Part shown: positions 13,355 through 16,451 of the stretch, in pieces
How the letters are laid out: every line of letters begins with the position of its first letter
Numbering within the stretch: position 1 is the stretch's first letter
Position numbers and translations under genes: made by a program
Assembly: GCA_014238625.1 (NCBI GenBank)
Contig: JABAAS010000014.1
Span: forward strand, 1-16,451
Reading direction: 5' to 3'
Source: Alphaproteobacteria bacterium
Lineage (GTDB): Bacteria; Pseudomonadota; Alphaproteobacteria; JABAAW01
DNA length: 16,451 nt
Notes under the pieces: model-generated
The model's input: only the letters and a program-made list of their open reading frames with translations
Database searches by the model: none
Told to the model about the DNA's origin: nothing

Positions 13355-13860
13355 ATAAAATTAAAAGTAGCCTGAAAGCAGCCTAAAAGTAGCGCAAAAA
13401 TAGCGTGAAAATAGCGCAAAGCAAAGGGATAGAGCAAAAGGGATAAGCAAAGGGGGTAAAGTAAAGGGATAGAGCAAAGGGGTAAAGTAAAGGGATAGAG
13501 CAAAGGGATAGAGCAAAAGGGTTAAGTAAGCGTAATGGGATTTCAAACTTGTAGCCTAGTCCGTAGTTCCTCGTGCAACTACCCTTATGCCACTCGAGGT
13601 CTAAAGCCTTATCTCGCAACCCTCAATCCTCAAGTGCTAAATCCTAAATGCTAAATCCTAAAGTGCTCAATCCTTAAATTTTGGGCAGGCAGAATCTGCC
13701 AGCTTGCAAGCTACTCACTATGATAAAAATATAAAGTAAAACTCTAACAAAAAACTCTAACAAAAAAACTTAGCAATAAAACTTTAGACGCAAAATCTAA
13801 CCTTTCAACTCCTCTAACTAGCAAACTCCTTCAACTAGCAACCCCCAATAGTTTTCGCAT
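13355..13860 (+). other. 506-bp rplL-rpoB intergenic region
   Basis: No gene is supported. The region holds a 13-nt array (13419-13529), two mutually exclusive hairpins (GTAGTT 13563-13568 with AACTAC 13577-13582; CCTCGTG 13569-13575 with CACTCGAGG 13591-13599, one bulge), repeated CTAAATCCTAAA words (13630-13680), GGCAG/CTGCC around AAT (13688-13700), the palindrome AGCTTGCAAGCT (13701-13712), and duplicated ACTCTAACAAAAA (13741-13766). Partial termination or RNase processing between stalk and polymerase genes is plausible, but no T-run terminator is seen. Confidence 0.6.
13419..13529. repeat. 13-nt polypurine tandem array between rplL and rpoB
   Basis: About eight degenerate copies of AGCAAAGGGATAG in 110 bp, some with an extra A or G. 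A larger unit (AGCAAAGGGGTA, then AAGTAAAGGGATAG) also recurs. The + strand is nearly free of pyrimidines. Confidence 0.9.
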
Positions 13861-16451
13861 ATGACAACCATCGATAGCTTCACCGGACGCAAACGAATAA
13901 GAAAAAATTTCGGGCGCGTCGAAGAAATATCAGAAATACCCGATCTGCTCGAAGTGCAAAAAGCATCCTACGCCGCCTTCATTGATAAAAATCAAAGCAA
14001 TGGCAAGCAGGATAGTGAAAAGCAAGCCAAGAATGGAGAAGAGCCCAGCTCTAGCGCATTCTTCGGGTTGCGCGAAGTCTTCGAGTTCGTCTTTCCAGTC
14101 AAAGACTATACTCATAAAGCCGAGCTGCGCTTCAAAGACTACGAGCTGGAAAAACCTAAATACGACGTAGAAGAGTGTCATCAAAGAGGGCTAAGCTACG
14201 CCGCTCCGCTAAAAGTAACTCTGCAGCTGCTCGTCTATAATATCGACGAGATAACCGGCGCTAGAAGTCTGCGCGAGATCAAAGAACAGATCGTATATAT
14301 GGGCGATATGCCGCTGATGACAGACAAAGGTACCTTCGTCGTCAACGGAACAGAAAGAGTGATCGTAAGTCAAATGCACAGATCGCCAGGAGTATTCTTT
14401 AGCTCTAGTAAAAGTAAAACTCTAATGCAGGATAAAATAATATATAGCGCGCGAGTAATTCCATATCGCGGCTCGTGGTTGGATTTCGAGTTCGATGCTA
14501 AAGATATACTCTATGCTCGTATCGATAGGAGGCGGAAAATTCCCGTAACAACACTCCTAACAGCACTCGATAGCAAGCGCACCGAAGAAAGGCGGAAGGA
14601 GAAAGCAAAAGCTGGCGAAAACCTCAAAGCCATCGAGATCGATGGTATGAGCCGAGAAGAAATACTCGCTCTATATTATGAGAACATCGAAGTGCGTAAA
14701 AATCAAAATGGCGCATACGAGTTTGAAATGCCTATAGCATCGTTGAAAGGGCGGAAGCTCGATTGCGACCTCGTCGAGGCGGAAAGCTCCGAAGTGGTCG
14801 CGCGTAGTGGTATGCGCGTGCTACCAAAGCAATTGCGAGCTTGGCGCGAAAAAAGCGGCGAGCGGAAAACATTCCTATGGGAGCCAGAGGGTCTGTTCGG
14901 AAGATTCATCGGCGAAGACTTGATCGACGAAGAAACTCATATCGTTATCGCCGAGGCTGGTGATGCTATCGATGCCGCCTTGTTGCAAAAAATCGAACAG
15001 CAAAACATAGAAGCCTTTAGCATACTCGATGTATCAGATCAACAAGGCGCTTGGTTGCGAAATACCCTCGTAGCCGATCGCGCAAGGACGCGCGAGGAAG
15101 CTCTATCCGACATATATCGCATAATGCGACCGGGCGAACAGCCAACATGGGAGTCGGCAGAAAACCTATTCCAAAATCTTTTCTTCTCGCTCGATAGATA
15201 CGATCTCAGCGCCGTCGGTAGAGTCAAAATGAACGCAAGGTTGGGATTCTCCGATGTCTTAGATTCTGTGCGAATCTTGCGAAAAGAGGATATCGTCGAG
15301 ATCGTGCGTATGTTGTTAGATTTGCGAGACGCGCGAGGCGAGATCGACGATATTGACCATCTCGGGAATAGGCGCGTGCGCTCCGTCGGAGAGCTACTCG
15401 AAAACCAATACCGTATGGGGCTGATGCGCATGGAGCGCGCCGTGCGTGAGAGAATGAGCTCCGCAGATATTAATAATGTAATGCCGCAAGATCTAATAAA
15501 CGCAAAGCCCATGGTCGCAGCAGTGCGCGAGTTCTTCAACGCATCTCCGCTCTCGCAGTTTATGGATCAAACAAATCCTCTCTCCGAAATAACCCATAAG
15601 AGACGCTTGTCCGCACTAGGTCCGAGAGGATTGACGCGAGAGCGAGCAGGATTCGAGGTGCGAGATGTTCATCCTACGCATTATGGCCGCATATGCCCTA
15701 TCGAGACGCCAGAAGGTCCAAATATCGGGCTGATAAACTCGCTCGCAACACACGCTCGTATAAATCAATATGGCTTCATCGAAACGCCGTATCGTAAGGT
15801 CGAAGACGGTAAGTTGAGCCAAGAAATCGACTATCTATCCGCTATGCACGAATCTCGATACACTATCGCTCCAGGCGATAGTCGCATCGACGAACTTGGA
15901 AAACTCGTAGGTAGTGTAATACCTTGCCGACGTAAAGGCGAATACATTACATGCCCGCCTAGCGAAGTCGAATACATCGACGTTTCTCCTAAACAGCTGG
16001 TCTCCGTCGCTGCCGCTCTGATACCATTCCTGCAGAACGACGACGCAAACCGTGCTTTGATGGGCTCTAATATGCAACGACAAGCTGTTCCTCTGTTGCG
16101 CTCCGAGGCTCCTTTGGTCGGAACTGGCATGGAGGCTCGAGTGGCGCGCGACTCAGGGGTCGTGATCGTGAATAAACGAGCTGGGATTGTAGATCAGGTA
16201 GACGCAACTCGTATCGTCGTGCGCGCAACAGAAGAAACTGAAAGCAACGAGGCGGGAGTCGATATATATAACTTGATGAAGTTTCAACGCTCTAACCAGA
16301 GTAGCTGTATAAATCAACGTCCTTTGGTTAAGGTGAGCGATGTCGTCGAGGCAGGCGATATCATCGCAGACGGTACCTCGACAGACCTAGGGGAGCTCGC
16401 GCTCGGTAGAAATGTCCTATGCGCATTCCTGCCGTGGAATGGATACAACTT
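13861..16451 (+). CDS. rpoB: DNA-directed RNA polymerase beta subunit, N-terminal 863 codons
   Basis: The frame opens with MTTIDSFTGRKRIRKNFGRV and runs off the right edge. Clear blocks include KYDVEECHQRGLSYAAPLKV, YMGDMPLMTDKGTFVVNGTE, RVIVSQMHRSPGVFF, the rifampicin region LSQFMDQTNPLSEITHKRR, and RICPIETPEGPNIGLINSL. RpoB forms half of the polymerase catalytic cleft. Compared with the usual alphaproteobacterial sequence there are polar inserts near residues 42-60 and around 235-260. Within the rifampicin region the E. coli Q510 and G536 positions are Pro (15547-15549) and Arg (15625-15627), while Q513, D516, H526, S531 and L533 are unchanged. No Shine-Dalgarno is visible before ATG 13861. 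Confidence 0.98.
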   Translation, partial: MTTIDSFTGRKRIRKNFGRVEEISEIPDLLEVQKASYAAFIDKNQSNGKQDSEKQAKNGEEPSSSAFFGLREVFEFVFPVKDYTHKAELRFKDYELEKPKYDVEECHQRGLSYAAPLKVTLQLLVYNIDEITGARSLREIKEQIVYMGDMPLMTDKGTFVVNGTERVIVSQMHRSPGVFFSSSKSKTLMQDKIIYSARVIPYRGSWLDFEFDAKDILYARIDRRRKIPVTTLLTALDSKRTEERRKEKAKAGENLKAIEIDGMSREEILALYYENIEVRKNQNGAYEFEMPIASLKGRKLDCDLVEAESSEVVARSGMRVLPKQLRAWREKSGERKTFLWEPEGLFGRFIGEDLIDEETHIVIAEAGDAIDAALLQKIEQQNIEAFSILDVSDQQGAWLRNTLVADRARTREEALSDIYRIMRPGEQPTWESAENLFQNLFFSLDRYDLSAVGRVKMNARLGFSDVLDSVRILRKEDIVEIVRMLLDLRDARGEIDDIDHLGNRRVRSVGELLENQYRMGLMRMERAVRERMSSADINNVMPQDLINAKPMVAAVREFFNASPLSQFMDQTNPLSEITHKRRLSALGPRGLTRERAGFEVRDVHPTHYGRICPIETPEGPNIGLINSLATHARINQYGFIETPYRKVEDGKLSQEIDYLSAMHESRYTIAPGDSRIDELGKLVGSVIPCRRKGEYITCPPSEVEYIDVSPKQLVSVAAALIPFLQNDDANRALMGSNMQRQAVPLLRSEAPLVGTGMEARVARDSGVVIVNKRAGIVDQVDATRIVVRATEETESNEAGVDIYNLMKFQRSNQSSCINQRPLVKVSDVVEAGDIIADGTSTDLGELALGRNVLCAFLPWNGYN

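Noticed and set aside
13219..13619. Overlapping minus-strand frames with repeated hydrophobic LYPFALSL words
   Set aside because: They are translations of the polypurine array; no start signals, and they overlap rplL antisense.

Overview
The window comes from the chromosome of an alphaproteobacterium of moderate GC content. The class is indicated by a FliX-type flagellar assembly regulator, zinc-free L31, the sequences of SecE, NusG, L11, L1, L10, L7/L12 and RpoB, and a small heat-shock gene with a sigma-32-type promoter and a ROSE-like RNA thermometer. I cannot name the genus.

Layout. 2-520 (-) is the N-terminal half of an ArgE-type acetylornithine deacetylase. 724-1260 (-) is an hsp20 gene with a terminator, thermometer leader and heat-shock promoter. 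1612-1842 (-) is rpmE and 2084-2563 (+) is a lone fliX. 2564-4498 is a foreign-looking AT-rich island holding a DNA methyltransferase and an HNH nuclease, apparently a restriction-modification pair, read as one frame. 4499-5398 (-) is an HTH/S24 LexA-like repressor, divergent from a small unknown repeat protein at 5595-5960 (+). 5980-9675 (-) is a coupled pair: a family 4 glycosyltransferase downstream of a large FMN/FAD/Fe-S oxidoreductase of the N-methylproline demethylase class. 9949 to the right edge (+) is the secE-nusG-rplK-rplA-rplJ-rplL-rpoB transcription/translation cluster; rpoB runs off the window.

How the parts work together. The right half is the standard secretion, elongation-factor, ribosomal-stalk and RNA polymerase cluster, with nusG/rplK overlapping by 4 bp and rplA/rplJ 2 bp apart. 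The left half is a set of short unrelated units, several of which look independently regulated.

The most notable points are: (1) the methyltransferase and HNH nuclease are joined in frame at an A7 tract, where one more A would create a TAA stop just before an ideal Shine-Dalgarno and ATG for the nuclease; (2) short tandem duplications pervade the intergenic DNA and some coding regions, and low-complexity inserts occur in conserved proteins (L1, RpoB, the oxidoreductase); (3) L11 and RpoB carry unusual residues at known antibiotic-target positions; (4) hsp20 appears to have both transcriptional and RNA-thermometer heat control.
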